Below, piece after piece: positions 7,672 to 17,154 of a stretch of DNA of 64,000 nucleotides. Made by a program: the position numbers and the translations under genes. The notes under the pieces were generated by a model. The model was not told the origin of the DNA and made no database searches. It saw only the letters and a program-made list of their open reading frames with translations. The first letter of the stretch is position 1, and the number at the start of each line of letters is the position of its first letter. This DNA comes from Hirschia litorea. Its GTDB lineage: Bacteria; Pseudomonadota; Alphaproteobacteria; Caulobacterales; Hyphomonadaceae. The stretch covers positions 1,054,001 to 1,118,000 of the forward strand of contig NZ_JBHTBR010000002.1 of NCBI RefSeq assembly GCF_042665075.1, given 5' to 3'.

Positions 7672-9466
7672 CAGCTTTACTTCCAGATTTTGATATCTTG
7701 TCCGTCTTTGTAAAATACGCGGCCAGTTGAGGCTTCATCACCTTGCCGCTTTCATTGCGCGGCAATGGTTGGGTCACGAACTTAATATGTTTGGGAACCT
7801 TATAGGCAGACAAATGTTCACCTGCAAATTTTTGTAAAGCTGCTGCCGTCAATTTTGTTTCTGGTGCCACATACACCACTGCCCCAACTTCCTCACCCAA
7901 CTCAATATGAGGCACACCAATAATCGCCACATCCCTCACTTTCGGATGAGCGGCCAAACAGTTTTCCACCTCGATACAGTATATATTCTCACCACCACGG
8001 ATCAGCATATCTTTGGCACGATCCAATATGAACAAAAACCCTTCTTCATCTATCCGCGCAATATCGCCAGTGCGCAGCCAACCATCTTGTAAAACAGCTT
8101 TCGTCGCATTTGGATTTTTCCAATATTCACGCATCAGATTAGGACCACGCACCCAAAGCTCTCCAGCTTCATTGGCGGGCAATAACTGCCCTTCCGCACC
8201 TCGCACCTGCAAGTCGATAGTCAGAGCAGCAGCACCCGCACTCAAGGGACGCACCAGATAATCATCACCAAAGATCATCGTGCATGTCGCGCAGGTCTCA
8301 GTCATGCCCCAGCCATTCCCCATAATCGTACCTGGAAAGGCTTTTCGAGATTCTGTCACCAATTCTGCTGCAGAAGGTGATCCACCATAGCTCACGATTG
8401 ATATAGATGAGAGGTCATGCTTTTTGCGATCGGGGTGTCTTAAAATCTGCCACACAATCGTTGGAACGCCGCCAATAACATTGATTTTTTCTTTTGCTAT
8501 CAAAGCTAATGCTTTTTTGGGGTCCCATTTATGTTGCGTCACTGCCCGCGCACCCCGCACCATCACGGCAAATAATAATGCAATCGCGCCCGTTGTGTGA
8601 AAAAAAGGTGCCGAAATCAAATATACCCGCTGCGGATCTCCCGCTTTGGCTATGGGCACAGGCACCCCAGACCGCACAAACCCTCGCGCTTGACTTGAAA
8701 GAGAGTTAAAAAGCGCAGAAATAACAGCTCGGTGCGTCGATAATGCGCCTTTAGGTCGGCCCGTCGTGCCCGATGTATAAAACAACATCGCATCATCATC
8801 AGGTAAAATACCACACGCTTCTTCTGCGAAATCCTCCAGTTTTTTCCAAGACTTCGCATCGCCGATAATGTCTTCCAACTTAAGATAATGCGCATCCACA
8901 GGACCATCCGACCCACGCGAGACAATCACTGTTTCTAAAGACAATAATTCGCGCAAGTATGGCTTCAGCTTTGCTAATGTTTCCCCACACATGACCGCTA
9001 TCCTAGCACCGCAATCTTTCAGCGCGTAAGCAAGTTCAGCTCCCGTCCACATCGAATTTAGCGGTGTCGCTATCGCTCCACACTTCATTGCCGCCATGAC
9101 GGTAACTGGCCATTGAGGTACGTTGCGCATGATTACCGCCACCCGCTCGCCCTTATCCAAATTGAGCATATCCCGAAAATACGCAGCCAGTACTTTCGTC
9201 GCCTTATGGTTTGCGCCAAAGGTGACACGCTCTTTCTCATATATGAAAAATGTTTTTTTTGAGTGCTTTAGAGTGTTATCCAATAATGCAGGTAGATGTG
9301 CAGGCGCATTTTTAAACACGCGTTGTTTCTGCCCCAATACATTTTCTTCAATAATTTCAAACGGACTACCAGGCTTGGATAATACCTCATTCGCCGCCAG
9401 AACGCTCATTGCTGGAAAATTAGACTTGTTCATGCCTGCTTTATTTTTGTTCAACTCCCCACCCAT
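7622..9466 (-). CDS. Acyl-CoA synthetase (AMP-forming), class I adenylate-forming enzyme
   Basis: About 614 residues. Activates a carboxylic acid as acyl-AMP and transfers it to CoA. Signature motifs: phosphate-binding YTSGTTGRPKG (about 230-240), NGWGMTETCATC (A5), the hinge region DGWLRTGDIARIDEEGF with DRAKDMLIRGGENIY, and C-terminal LPRNESGKVMK with the adenylation Lys. I start at ATG 9466 because GGGA lies 8-9 nt upstream; TTG 9496 and ATG 9433 are alternatives. Chain length or substrate class cannot be told from sequence. The basic, Ser/Lys-rich C-terminal tail overlaps the DUF938 start. Confidence 0.9.
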   Translation of the reverse strand: MGGELNKNKAGMNKSNFPAMSVLAANEVLSKPGSPFEIIEENVLGQKQRVFKNAPAHLPALLDNTLKHSKKTFFIYEKERVTFGANHKATKVLAAYFRDMLNLDKGERVAVIMRNVPQWPVTVMAAMKCGAIATPLNSMWTGAELAYALKDCGARIAVMCGETLAKLKPYLRELLSLETVIVSRGSDGPVDAHYLKLEDIIGDAKSWKKLEDFAEEACGILPDDDAMLFYTSGTTGRPKGALSTHRAVISALFNSLSSQARGFVRSGVPVPIAKAGDPQRVYLISAPFFHTTGAIALLFAVMVRGARAVTQHKWDPKKALALIAKEKINVIGGVPTIVWQILRHPDRKKHDLSSISIVSYGGSPSAAELVTESRKAFPGTIMGNGWGMTETCATCTMIFGDDYLVRPLSAGAAALTIDLQVRGAEGQLLPANEAGELWVRGPNLMREYWKNPNATKAVLQDGWLRTGDIARIDEEGFLFILDRAKDMLIRGGENIYCIEVENCLAAHPKVRDVAIIGVPHIELGEEVGAVVYVAPETKLTAAALQKFAGEHLSAYKVPKHIKFVTQPLPRNESGKVMKPQLAAYFTKTDKISKSGSKADDITQRRNAGNLSRNR

Positions 9467-9542
9467 TGATAAATATCCCAATCTTAGCTTGAACAATCAT
9501 TTGCAACGCGTCAAAACCTGTTTCCCTAACTATGGTTGAGTC

Positions 9543-10052
9543 ATGAAAATAGTAAACGCAGCCGAGCCGCATTTGGCAGGCATATTAGAAATTTTTAATA
9601 CGGCTGTACGTGAAACTTTCGCTGTCTGGACAGAACGCGAAGACACGCTCAATGATCGCCGCGCATGGATGCTAAAATGCCAATCAAATGGCTTCCCGGT
9701 TATTGTTGCTCTTGATGTGCAGAACGCCGTTCTTGGATATGCAGCCTATGGCAGTTTTCGAGGCAAGGAAGGATATGACATCACCGTCGAGCATTCCGTC
9801 TATGTTGCCAATCATGTACAAGGCAAAGGCATAGGCAAAGCATTGCTTACCGAGCTTATCGTGCGCGCGCAGGCTGATTCACGCCTTGAACGCATGGTCG
9901 CCGCCATAGATGCAGGAAACCCCGTCTCCGAAAAACTACATGCCGCGCTCGGTTTTGAAAAAGAAGGCTATATGCGCAAAGTCGCCAAGAAATGGGATCA
10001 GCACAGAGACCTTCTCATTATGACAAAAGATGTATCATCGCCAAATACTTAA
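9543..10052 (+). CDS. GNAT N-acetyltransferase, phosphinothricin acetyltransferase-like
   Basis: A 169-residue GNAT enzyme with the PAT/MnaT family pattern: ILEIFNTAVRET, the FPVIVAL strand, YGSFRGKEGYDITVEHSVYV, the acetyl-CoA loop VQGKGIGKALL, and AAIDAGNPVSEKLHAALGF. Homologues acetylate free amino groups of phosphinothricin-type compounds or methionine derivatives. It is the only plus-strand gene between two minus-strand groups and separates the isoprenoid cluster from the tlyA unit, suggesting insertion or rearrangement here. The substrate here is not known. Confidence 0.88.
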   Translation: MKIVNAAEPHLAGILEIFNTAVRETFAVWTEREDTLNDRRAWMLKCQSNGFPVIVALDVQNAVLGYAAYGSFRGKEGYDITVEHSVYVANHVQGKGIGKALLTELIVRAQADSRLERMVAAIDAGNPVSEKLHAALGFEKEGYMRKVAKKWDQHRDLLIMTKDVSSPNT

Positions 10053-10084
10053 CGCGATTCCTAAGCGATAAGCTGGTCAAAAAC

Positions 10085-12013
10085 CTAGCCGCGAACAACG
10101 CCGCCAACGATAAGTTTAAGCTTAGCAGTATCGCCGCGCCCCAATGCAGAAATAGCCTGAGTGGCAATCGCTTTTGCTGACAGCCCCGCTTGCTCATACA
10201 TGAGATCTGGCTTGTCTTGATCTTGGAATGTATCTGGCAAAGTCATCGGACGTATACGCAGCCCGTTATCCAATGCGCCAACTTTCGCCAAATGCTCGAG
10301 CACAAAAGAACCAAAGCCACCACGCGCACCCTCTTCAACGGTCAACAAGACTTCATGTTCTTTCGCCAAACGCTCAATCAAGTCTGTATCAAGTGGTTTT
10401 GCAAAACGTGCATCAGCAACAGTCGCAGACAAACCTTGCGCGCCCAACATATCAGCCGCAAGCAACGCTTCCTGTAGACGTCCGCCCAAAGAAAGAATCG
10501 CAATCGTGTTTCCCTCTTTGACGATACGGCCCTTACCAATTTCCAGAGGTTCAGCACGATCCCACAAATCAACACCCACGCCTTCACCACGCGGAAAGCG
10601 AAAAGCACTAGGACGATCATCTATCGCGTGTGCCGTGGCAACCATACGCTGCAATTCTGCTTCATCTGAAGCTGCCATCAGCACGAAATCTGGCAATGCA
10701 CCTAAAAAACCAATGTCAAAAGAACCAGCATGCGTGGCACCATCAGCCCCCACAAGCCCTGCCCGATCTATGGCAAAACGAACCGGCAATTTTTGGATCG
10801 CCACATCATGCACAACACTGTCATAAGCACGCTGCAGGAAGGTTGAATAAATCGCACAGAATGGCTTCATACCGTCGGCGGCCATACCAGCCGCAAACGT
10901 CACACCATGCTGTTCAGCAATTCCCACATCAAACATACGCTCAGGGAATGCATCCCCAAACTTGTCCATGCCTGTTCCAGACGGCATCGCAGCCGTTATC
11001 CCAACAATGCGATCATCATCACGCGCAAGCTTGATCAGCTCTTGGGCAAAAATATTTGTATAGCTTGGTGCGTTTGGTTTTGCTTTAGCCTGCTCACCAG
11101 TAATCACGTTAAAACGTGATACACCGTGATATTTATCAGCAGAGTTTTCAGCAGGCTCAAAGCCCTTACCTTTTTCCGTCACCACATGCACCAGCACAGG
11201 TCCGTTCTGCATGTCACGCACATTTTCCAATACTGGGATAAGCGTATCTAAATCATGTCCATCAATGGGACCGACATAATAAAAACCAAGTGCGTCAAAC
11301 ATCGCGCCACCCAGTGCAAAGTCACGCGCATAATGTTCAGCTTTTTTAGCAGGTTTTTCCAAACCTACTGTTTTGGCGACCATTTTCCCCGCTTTACGTA
11401 GATTACGATATCCACGAGACGAAACCGTTTTTGAAAGATAATGGCTTAACGCCCCAACAGGTGGCGCAATCGACATATCATTATCATTCAAAATAACGAT
11501 AAGGCGCTTATGCAGCCCGCCCATATGGTTCATGGCTTCATACGCCATACCAGCCGTCATAGAGCCGTCACCGATCACACAGATTACATTGCGATCCTCG
11601 CCTTTAAGATCACGCGCAGTTGCAAAACCAGCCCCCGCAGAAATAGACGTACCAGCATGAGCCGCACCAAAAGGATCAAATTCACTTTCAGTTCTTTTTG
11701 TGAACCCAGATAAACCACCGCCTTGACGAAGTGTGCGAATTTCGTCGCGACGTCCCGTCAAAATTTTATGAGGGTAACATTGGTGCCCAACATCCCAGAC
11801 AAGTTTATCATCAGGCGTATCAAACACTTTATGAATAGCGACAGTTAACTCCACCACACCGAGCGCAGACCCTAAATGCCCGCCCGTTGTCGACACCACA
11901 TCAATCGTCTCGCGACGAAGTTCATCCGCTATTTCCGTAAGAGACTCTAAAGATTTATCTTTGAGATCAGCAGGCGACGCTATGGCATCAAGGAATGGAG
12001 TTTTATTATTCAT
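10085..12013 (-). CDS. dxs: 1-deoxy-D-xylulose-5-phosphate synthase
   Basis: The first, ThDP-dependent enzyme of the MEP isoprenoid pathway, condensing pyruvate and glyceraldehyde-3-phosphate. At 642 residues it is full length: VWDVGHQCYPHKILTGRR near the N-terminus, the ThDP motif VIGDGSMTAGMAYEAMN, the middle transketolase-like domain with GMDKFGDAFPERMFDVGIAEQH, and the C-terminal LTVEEGARGGFGS. It lies 30 bp downstream of ispA, in the usual alphaproteobacterial order xseB-ispA-dxs. No clear Shine-Dalgarno precedes ATG 12013, so translation may depend on coupling. Confidence 0.97.
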   Translation of the reverse strand: MNNKTPFLDAIASPADLKDKSLESLTEIADELRRETIDVVSTTGGHLGSALGVVELTVAIHKVFDTPDDKLVWDVGHQCYPHKILTGRRDEIRTLRQGGGLSGFTKRTESEFDPFGAAHAGTSISAGAGFATARDLKGEDRNVICVIGDGSMTAGMAYEAMNHMGGLHKRLIVILNDNDMSIAPPVGALSHYLSKTVSSRGYRNLRKAGKMVAKTVGLEKPAKKAEHYARDFALGGAMFDALGFYYVGPIDGHDLDTLIPVLENVRDMQNGPVLVHVVTEKGKGFEPAENSADKYHGVSRFNVITGEQAKAKPNAPSYTNIFAQELIKLARDDDRIVGITAAMPSGTGMDKFGDAFPERMFDVGIAEQHGVTFAAGMAADGMKPFCAIYSTFLQRAYDSVVHDVAIQKLPVRFAIDRAGLVGADGATHAGSFDIGFLGALPDFVLMAASDEAELQRMVATAHAIDDRPSAFRFPRGEGVGVDLWDRAEPLEIGKGRIVKEGNTIAILSLGGRLQEALLAADMLGAQGLSATVADARFAKPLDTDLIERLAKEHEVLLTVEEGARGGFGSFVLEHLAKVGALDNGLRIRPMTLPDTFQDQDKPDLMYEQAGLSAKAIATQAISALGRGDTAKLKLIVGGVVRG

Positions 12014-12043
12014 ATTATTATTCAGACTATACGATCGTCTCGC

Positions 12044-12955
12044 CTAGTGATGACGATCCAATACAAAATTTACCGTGTTTAACAAAGTACTGGCGCGTCC
12101 ACCAAACACTGACAAGTGTTGTTTTGCTTGATCTGCCAACATATTTACACGCGAAACAGCACCTTCTTCTCCCAGAAGTGAGACGAAATTTTGTTTGCCA
12201 GCATCTTTGTCTTTCGAAACAGCCTTGCCCACAACAGACTCATCCCCCTGAACATCCAATAAATCGTCTTTTATCTGAAATGCCAAGCCAAGGTCATGCG
12301 TAAAACCTGCGAGTGCATGATGCTCTTGCTCATTGGCACCACCAATAATCGCGCCAAATTCAGCAGCGCACGCAAATAATGCACCTGTTTTCATCCTTTG
12401 CATACGCGTCAAAATGCTCAGTGCATTTTCGTCGTCAAAAGACGGTGCCATATCTATCATCTGCCCGCCGACCATACCACGCGAGCCTGATGAAGACGCA
12501 AGAACTTCTATTAATTTACAACGCACTGTCGCATCACCATGCGTTTCAGGATTTGCAAGAATTTCAAATGCCAATGTTTGCAATGCATCGCCCGCCAATA
12601 CCGCCGTAGCTTCATCAAAAGCTATGTGAACCGTAGGCTGCCCGCGACGCAAATCATCATCATCCATGCAAGGCAGGTCGTCATGTATCAAGGAATAAGC
12701 ATGCACGCATTCAAGTGCGCTTGCCGCGCGCAAAAGCGATTTCTCCGGCGCGTCAAACATACGTCCAACTTCAATCGTTATGAAAGGACGCAAACGCTTC
12801 CCACCTGCCAATGCACCATGGCGCATAGCACGCATTAATTGCGCCTCTGGCCCAACAGCCGGCGCGATCAGTTGATCAATGACAACTGTAATCTTGTCAG
12901 CGCATTCAGCTAGATAGTTTTCAAAACTGGCAGATGAGTCGGATTTATCGCTCAT
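12044..12955 (-). CDS. ispA: Short-chain polyprenyl (farnesyl) diphosphate synthase
   Basis: A 303-residue trans-prenyltransferase that adds IPP to DMAPP/GPP to make farnesyl (possibly geranylgeranyl) diphosphate. The first aspartate-rich motif DDLPCMDDD (about 92-100) has the long bacterial FARM insertion typical of IspA, and the second is KDDLLD (about 229-234); GGKRLRP is the IPP-binding Lys/Arg region. The start overlaps the xseB stop by 4 bp (ATGA-type), so the two are translationally coupled, with dxs downstream. Confidence 0.95.
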   Translation of the reverse strand: MSDKSDSSASFENYLAECADKITVVIDQLIAPAVGPEAQLMRAMRHGALAGGKRLRPFITIEVGRMFDAPEKSLLRAASALECVHAYSLIHDDLPCMDDDDLRRGQPTVHIAFDEATAVLAGDALQTLAFEILANPETHGDATVRCKLIEVLASSSGSRGMVGGQMIDMAPSFDDENALSILTRMQRMKTGALFACAAEFGAIIGGANEQEHHALAGFTHDLGLAFQIKDDLLDVQGDESVVGKAVSKDKDAGKQNFVSLLGEEGAVSRVNMLADQAKQHLSVFGGRASTLLNTVNFVLDRHH

Positions 12956-13206
12956 TTAAGGTCACTTGGCTCAACACCGGACGCTGAACCATCTGAACCA
13001 ACGATAATATTCTCGACCTTCGTTTCAGCAGCGCTTAGCTTTTTCTCGCAATGAGATTTCAACAATTCACCGCGCTCATAAATCACGATAGAATCTTCCA
13101 ATGGTACATCCCCACTTTCCAATTGTTGAACAATGCCCTCCAGCTCCGCTAGCGCATCTTCAAAATTTAATTTTGGAATGTCCTTGTTGGATGTAACAGG
13201 GGCCAT
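12952..13206 (-). CDS. xseB: Exodeoxyribonuclease VII small subunit
   Basis: An 84-residue small, mostly helical acidic subunit of exonuclease VII. The core LNFEDALAELEGIVQQLESG and EDSIVIYERGELLKSHCEKKL is the family signature. I start at ATG 13206 because GGAGGA sits 5 bp before it; the upstream ATG at 13221 lies in front of that site. It is first in the xseB-ispA-dxs run. The large subunit gene (xseA) is not in this window. Confidence 0.93.
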   Translation of the reverse strand: MAPVTSNKDIPKLNFEDALAELEGIVQQLESGDVPLEDSIVIYERGELLKSHCEKKLSAAETKVENIIVGSDGSASGVEPSDLK

Positions 13207-13281
13207 CAGCTTCCTCCGCATAAAATGAGTGTTGAACCATACGATTCACAACGCCGTCAAACAAGCTAAGTTTGCTGCTAT

Positions 13282-13983
13282 TTAGTCAAGTTTTTCATAA
13301 ATTCTGAAAGACCAATAGCTATCTCCGCCATCATAACGGCATTTCCAGCCTCGGCGTTTGAATTCTGGACGCATCATACGATTAAACCATCCATGGGCAG
13401 CTAAAACCGCATCTTGGCCAGTTGAGGCCTGTGCAATCAGAATATCGGCGGCCTTGCCAGCCCGTATGCGCGCTTCAACTTGGCTCTCCTGACCACCAGA
13501 ATTTCCAAAACACCACGAAATGCGCGCAAATAAATTCCATCGCTTAGGCAAGAATTTCCAGAAATCACTCCACTCAGGAGGTGGTAAAGGCGCTTCTACG
13601 AATATCTCATTTTGCACGACATCACGTCCATTCGCGATAGCTTGCGCTGTCTCAATAGATCTTGGACGGATACTGGCATTAATTATTGGGGCATTCTTTG
13701 TGGCGTCTAATAGTTTTTTAGAAGGGCCCTGCCCGTCCTTTTTAAGCGATGCACGTTCATAGCCTGCCCACCATTCAATATACTCACGGTGATTTAGCTT
13801 GGGACCAAGCTCTCTGTCTTTATCCGGCTTACCATGACGCGCCACGATAATACGCCCATAGGACTTTGCCTGCTTTGCAACATTCTGTGTTCCAGCTGAG
13901 ACTGTGTCAGCTGTAGAATCACTATTTGCTGTTACATGCGGCACTGGCGTAATGATCCCCACTTGATGGCCCGTGCAGAACAC
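13282..13983 (-). CDS. Histidine phosphatase superfamily protein
   Basis: A 233-residue protein with the phosphohistidine motif ARHGKPD (RHG at about 49-51), a second catalytic block RPRSIETAQAI and the distal AAHGWFNRMM His. This is the phosphoglycerate mutase/SixA-like fold. Roughly the first 40 residues are low in conservation and Ser/Thr-rich; they do not look like a clean signal peptide. The 186-bp gap upstream (13984-14169) shows nothing I can name. Substrate unknown. Confidence 0.8.
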   Translation of the reverse strand: MFCTGHQVGIITPVPHVTANSDSTADTVSAGTQNVAKQAKSYGRIIVARHGKPDKDRELGPKLNHREYIEWWAGYERASLKKDGQGPSKKLLDATKNAPIINASIRPRSIETAQAIANGRDVVQNEIFVEAPLPPPEWSDFWKFLPKRWNLFARISWCFGNSGGQESQVEARIRAGKAADILIAQASTGQDAVLAAHGWFNRMMRPEFKRRGWKCRYDGGDSYWSFRIYEKLD

Positions 13984-14169
13984 GAACTTATAATGTTCAG
14001 TTGCTCGGTGTACCCGCCTCTTTCGTTATGGGCAAGTGCATCATTTAATTCCTACAGACTTTCATCTCACAAGAATTATAAGACCGAGCATCTCTATTGC
14101 TGCGTGTTCCGTCTACTGACATTTTCATTAAAACGCATGTCTTGCCAAAACGTTGCCAATTACAGGAAT

Positions 14170-15381
14170 TTACACACGCTTAAATGCACGCTTCAAACCT
14201 TGCTTACGGCCTTCAAAAGAACGCTCGACCGACAATATAACATCCAAACGACGACGCAATTTACCCGCAAATCCCGATACAGGCCCCAAAGGTGCGCGCT
14301 CGAGTTGATGCCACACTTCGCCGCCAATGCCGCGCATGGCCCCTTTTACACCCGTCGCAGGAATCACCCCATTACAAACGGGCACCATTCTGCTTGCATA
14401 ATATTTCTTATAGTGCTCAGCGCCAACTCCCATATCTGCCGTCAGAATGCCCGCATTCGCCGCCGCTTCAAGAAGGCTTTTCTGCAATAACATGCCCGGC
14501 GAATAGCTGTGATATTCAGTGTTATATCCAGAAATCCACCCGTGCAGAAGGGAGCCTGAACGCAGACCAAATTCAGCCGCCATCAGTTTTCCATCACACC
14601 GCAATGTCGTCATCACCCCGGCAAACTCAGGTGTTTGCATTTCAAAACACCCGCGCAACATATCTCTGGCCCATTTTGCAGACAGCACATTATGCAAACC
14701 TGTGCGCTCATATTGCTCTTGTTTCCAACCGATCAATGTCTCTAGCGCTTCGATGGAAGGTTCGTGGAATGTAAGCTGCAATGGGCCAGCTTCTTTTTCC
14801 GTTTTCCGCCACAAGCGTCGGCAGTTTTTAAAGTGGCGCGGAAATGTCGAACGGCGCGATTCTAAATATGTTTCAAATCCGGGCGAAAGGTCAGCAATAA
14901 AAGCTGGCATTTGCCCGCGCACATTCAAGCCGGTCTTCAACAATACAGGGTCACACAGCTGAATATCCACGAGATTATACGTGTCTTCTTCGCCTTCAAC
15001 TTCACTCAGGCAATCCACACCCAGCACGGGTATTCCAGAAAAAGTGTAAACCGCGCCTCCCGCCTGCGCGAGCATATCTGCCGCGATATGTTCATATCCC
15101 GAACGCAGAACTGGTCCATTATAGTCCGCAAATGGTGCTCCAACAGGACGCGCCAAAGGCAAGCCAACGCCTGACACCTGCACAGGGAAAAAGCCAATAG
15201 CTTCCCCTGCCTCATTGTGTGCAAGCACTAGCCTGACATCATCACGCGCCGCGCCAACAATTTGGAAAAATTCCGGCGAAAAATAAGGGCTTTGGTATCT
15301 TTCACTCGACGCACATATTGAACGCCAAGCCTGCATATCTTCAATAGAAAGGTCTGCGGGGGAAATAATTTTAATGTTCAT
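14170..15381 (-). CDS. FemAB/CelD-like GNAT acetyltransferase (BioF2-like domain)
   Basis: A 403-residue protein of the CelD/BcsL type double-GNAT family. It opens with SIEDMQAWRSICASS and SPYFSPEFFQIV, typical of the family, and contains the second-domain block RKTEKEAGPLQ, WKQEQYERTG, and LMAAEFGLRSGSLLHGWISGYN followed by SPGMLLQKSLLEAAA. Relatives are linked to cell-envelope polysaccharide modification; the acceptor is unknown here. It is flanked by a histidine phosphatase and lepB on the same strand, with gaps of 186 and 108 bp. Confidence 0.82.
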   Translation of the reverse strand: MNIKIISPADLSIEDMQAWRSICASSERYQSPYFSPEFFQIVGAARDDVRLVLAHNEAGEAIGFFPVQVSGVGLPLARPVGAPFADYNGPVLRSGYEHIAADMLAQAGGAVYTFSGIPVLGVDCLSEVEGEEDTYNLVDIQLCDPVLLKTGLNVRGQMPAFIADLSPGFETYLESRRSTFPRHFKNCRRLWRKTEKEAGPLQLTFHEPSIEALETLIGWKQEQYERTGLHNVLSAKWARDMLRGCFEMQTPEFAGVMTTLRCDGKLMAAEFGLRSGSLLHGWISGYNTEYHSYSPGMLLQKSLLEAAANAGILTADMGVGAEHYKKYYASRMVPVCNGVIPATGVKGAMRGIGGEVWHQLERAPLGPVSGFAGKLRRRLDVILSVERSFEGRKQGLKRAFKRV

Positions 15382-15489
15382 ATTCTACTCCGCAAAACAC
15401 GATTGGCTCAAACTTTTGGATCGAGCCATTCATGTTTCGGGCCAAATTGATCTGTTAGCCTGCTATACACGCGGTCTGTGTCAGAATTC

Positions 15490-16401
15490 TTAAAGCCCCC
15501 GCCACACACGTGACGTTGGACATTTAGATTCTGGAGCCTTCTTACAGCGAGAAAGTGTAAAGAAAACAGTCTCTCCACGCCCCATTAAATGGTCATATGG
15601 CACAAAACCGATGGTAGATGGCGTATCTCCTACAGCGAAACGACGACCGCCCCAGCCATTTGGATTCTCTTTATACAGCTCTAAATGACCTCGCGGCGAA
15701 CGCGAATCTTCTGAATTGTCCCGATTATCACCCATCATGAAAACATGCTCGGCTGGCACAATGAACTCAGGTGTATCATCAAAAGACTGACTACCCGCAA
15801 ATTTATGCGTTAGATATGACACACCATTGGGAAGTGTCTCACGATATTCAATCGTGTTTTCAGACATAGGCTTGCCGTGTGGCGTATAACGGAAACGGCG
15901 CACCACTTCACGTTCCACAGCCTCACCATTAATGTGAAGATGTCCTTCAATCATCTGAATCCTATCACCCGGCAAACCGATAAGGCGCTTAATCATTACC
16001 TTATTATCATTGGGGTGACGAAACACGATTACATCACCGCGCTTTGGTTCAGATGCAAAAATCTTTTGATTTGGTTTTGTTTTATCTTCTTTCGTAAACC
16101 ATGTGCCGATGCCGAAAGCAGGCGAATAACGCCCATACCCATAAGCATATTTAGCCACAGCCACGCGATCGCCAATTTGCAGGTTCGGCACCATGCTTTC
16201 TGAGGGAATCGAGCGAAGCTCAAACACAAATGACGTTAGCAGCAACCAGATCGGCAAAAAGATAGCGATCGTTAGTCCTGTTTCCTTGGCTTCATAAATC
16301 CACCAATCCAGCCCTGTTCTCTTGACGGTTTCGTCTTTTGAAGAGGCCGTTGCGGATTCACCTGCGGAATCGTTCTTTGTGTGTGTGTCTTCTACAGTCA
16401 T
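15490..16401 (-). CDS. lepB: Signal peptidase I
   Basis: A 303-residue membrane serine protease that cleaves Sec and Tat signal peptides. A transmembrane helix lies at about 41-61. It is followed by IPSESMVPNLQIGDRV with nucleophile Ser about 69, KRGDVIVFRHP, MIKRLIGLPGDRIQM with general-base Lys about 138, and the GDNRDNSEDSR box. The first 35 residues are a charged cytoplasmic extension. The start overlaps the ybjQ gene upstream by 4 bp, so the three genes 16995 to 15490 form one unit. The rnc and era genes often found next to lepB are absent. Confidence 0.96.
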   Translation of the reverse strand: MTVEDTHTKNDSAGESATASSKDETVKRTGLDWWIYEAKETGLTIAIFLPIWLLLTSFVFELRSIPSESMVPNLQIGDRVAVAKYAYGYGRYSPAFGIGTWFTKEDKTKPNQKIFASEPKRGDVIVFRHPNDNKVMIKRLIGLPGDRIQMIEGHLHINGEAVEREVVRRFRYTPHGKPMSENTIEYRETLPNGVSYLTHKFAGSQSFDDTPEFIVPAEHVFMMGDNRDNSEDSRSPRGHLELYKENPNGWGGRRFAVGDTPSTIGFVPYDHLMGRGETVFFTLSRCKKAPESKCPTSRVWRGL

Positions 16402-16718
16402 TTCAAACGTACCGCCGTACCATAAACCAGAATTTCAGCTGCGCCCTGCATAATCGTCGACGTCGTAATCCGCATAGACACAACTGCATCTGCCCCTAAG
16501 CTTTCCGCATGCGCTGTCATTCTATCCAGACTTTGCTCACGTGCTTCGGCAATTAGCTTTGTGTATTCAGAGACTTCACCACCAACCAATAAACGCAATG
16601 CTGCCAAAACGTCATGCCCCACATTACGTGCGCGCACAACATTGCCGCGTGCGATACCCACAACTTCAGTAATTTCCCGGTTGGGGACAGTCTCAGCCAT
16701 TGTCACAATGATTGGCAT
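16398..16718 (-). CDS. YbjQ/UPF0145 family protein
   Basis: A 106-residue protein of the YbjQ (DUF74) family, a small oligomeric fold sometimes called a heavy-metal-binding domain. Recognisable segments: EVVGIARGNVVRARNVGHD, the acidic RMTAHAESLGADAVVSMR and the terminal EILVYGTAVRL. I start at ATG 16718, preceded by GGAG at 6 nt; the ATG five codons upstream lies before that site. Overlaps lepB by 4 bp. Function of the family is not established. Confidence 0.88.
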   Translation of the reverse strand: MPIIVTMAETVPNREITEVVGIARGNVVRARNVGHDVLAALRLLVGGEVSEYTKLIAEAREQSLDRMTAHAESLGADAVVSMRITTSTIMQGAAEILVYGTAVRLK

Positions 16719-16719
16719 G

Positions 16720-16995
16720 TTATCGCTCCACATTCTTCGAATAATAATTGTCTTCGCTGTTTTTCAGGCGATCGACAACCACCTTCAACACCAAAATAGC
16801 TAAGCCGGTAAGAGGAAGACCGACAGTCAGGGCAAACAACGCAAACATTGCCACCCCGCCCGAGCCAGCATCAGGAATGCTTAAAATGGCAGACGCCATT
16901 CCAAAAACAAAAAAAGCAAAATAAATAAAAATCCCAGCGCCAATAAGGCTAATGCCTAAAATCGTCCATCCACTCGCATGCGTTTTCGCACGCAT
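16720..16995 (-). CDS. Small two-helix membrane protein, unknown
   Basis: A 91-residue protein starting at ATG 16995, with GGAG 11 nt upstream. Two hydrophobic helices (about 10-32 and 48-70) are joined by a short Gly/Ser loop, and the C-terminal tail is charged (DRLKNSEDNYYSKNVER). It ends 1 bp before the ybjQ start, so it is expressed with ybjQ and lepB. I do not recognise a family; it may contribute to envelope functions with its neighbours. Confidence 0.65.
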   Translation of the reverse strand: MRAKTHASGWTILGISLIGAGIFIYFAFFVFGMASAILSIPDAGSGGVAMFALFALTVGLPLTGLAILVLKVVVDRLKNSEDNYYSKNVER

Positions 16996-17154
16996 TTTTT
17001 GGTGATCTCCAACGGGGGATTGGCTGTTATATCTGTCTTGCAAAAGTCTTCCTTCCACGTTTCAGGCTTTTAAACCTGAAATACCCACAACGTCACAGCC
17101 ATACTTTAAGAACAGCACATTCGACGAGACTAGAGCGACATCAATGCCCTAAGG

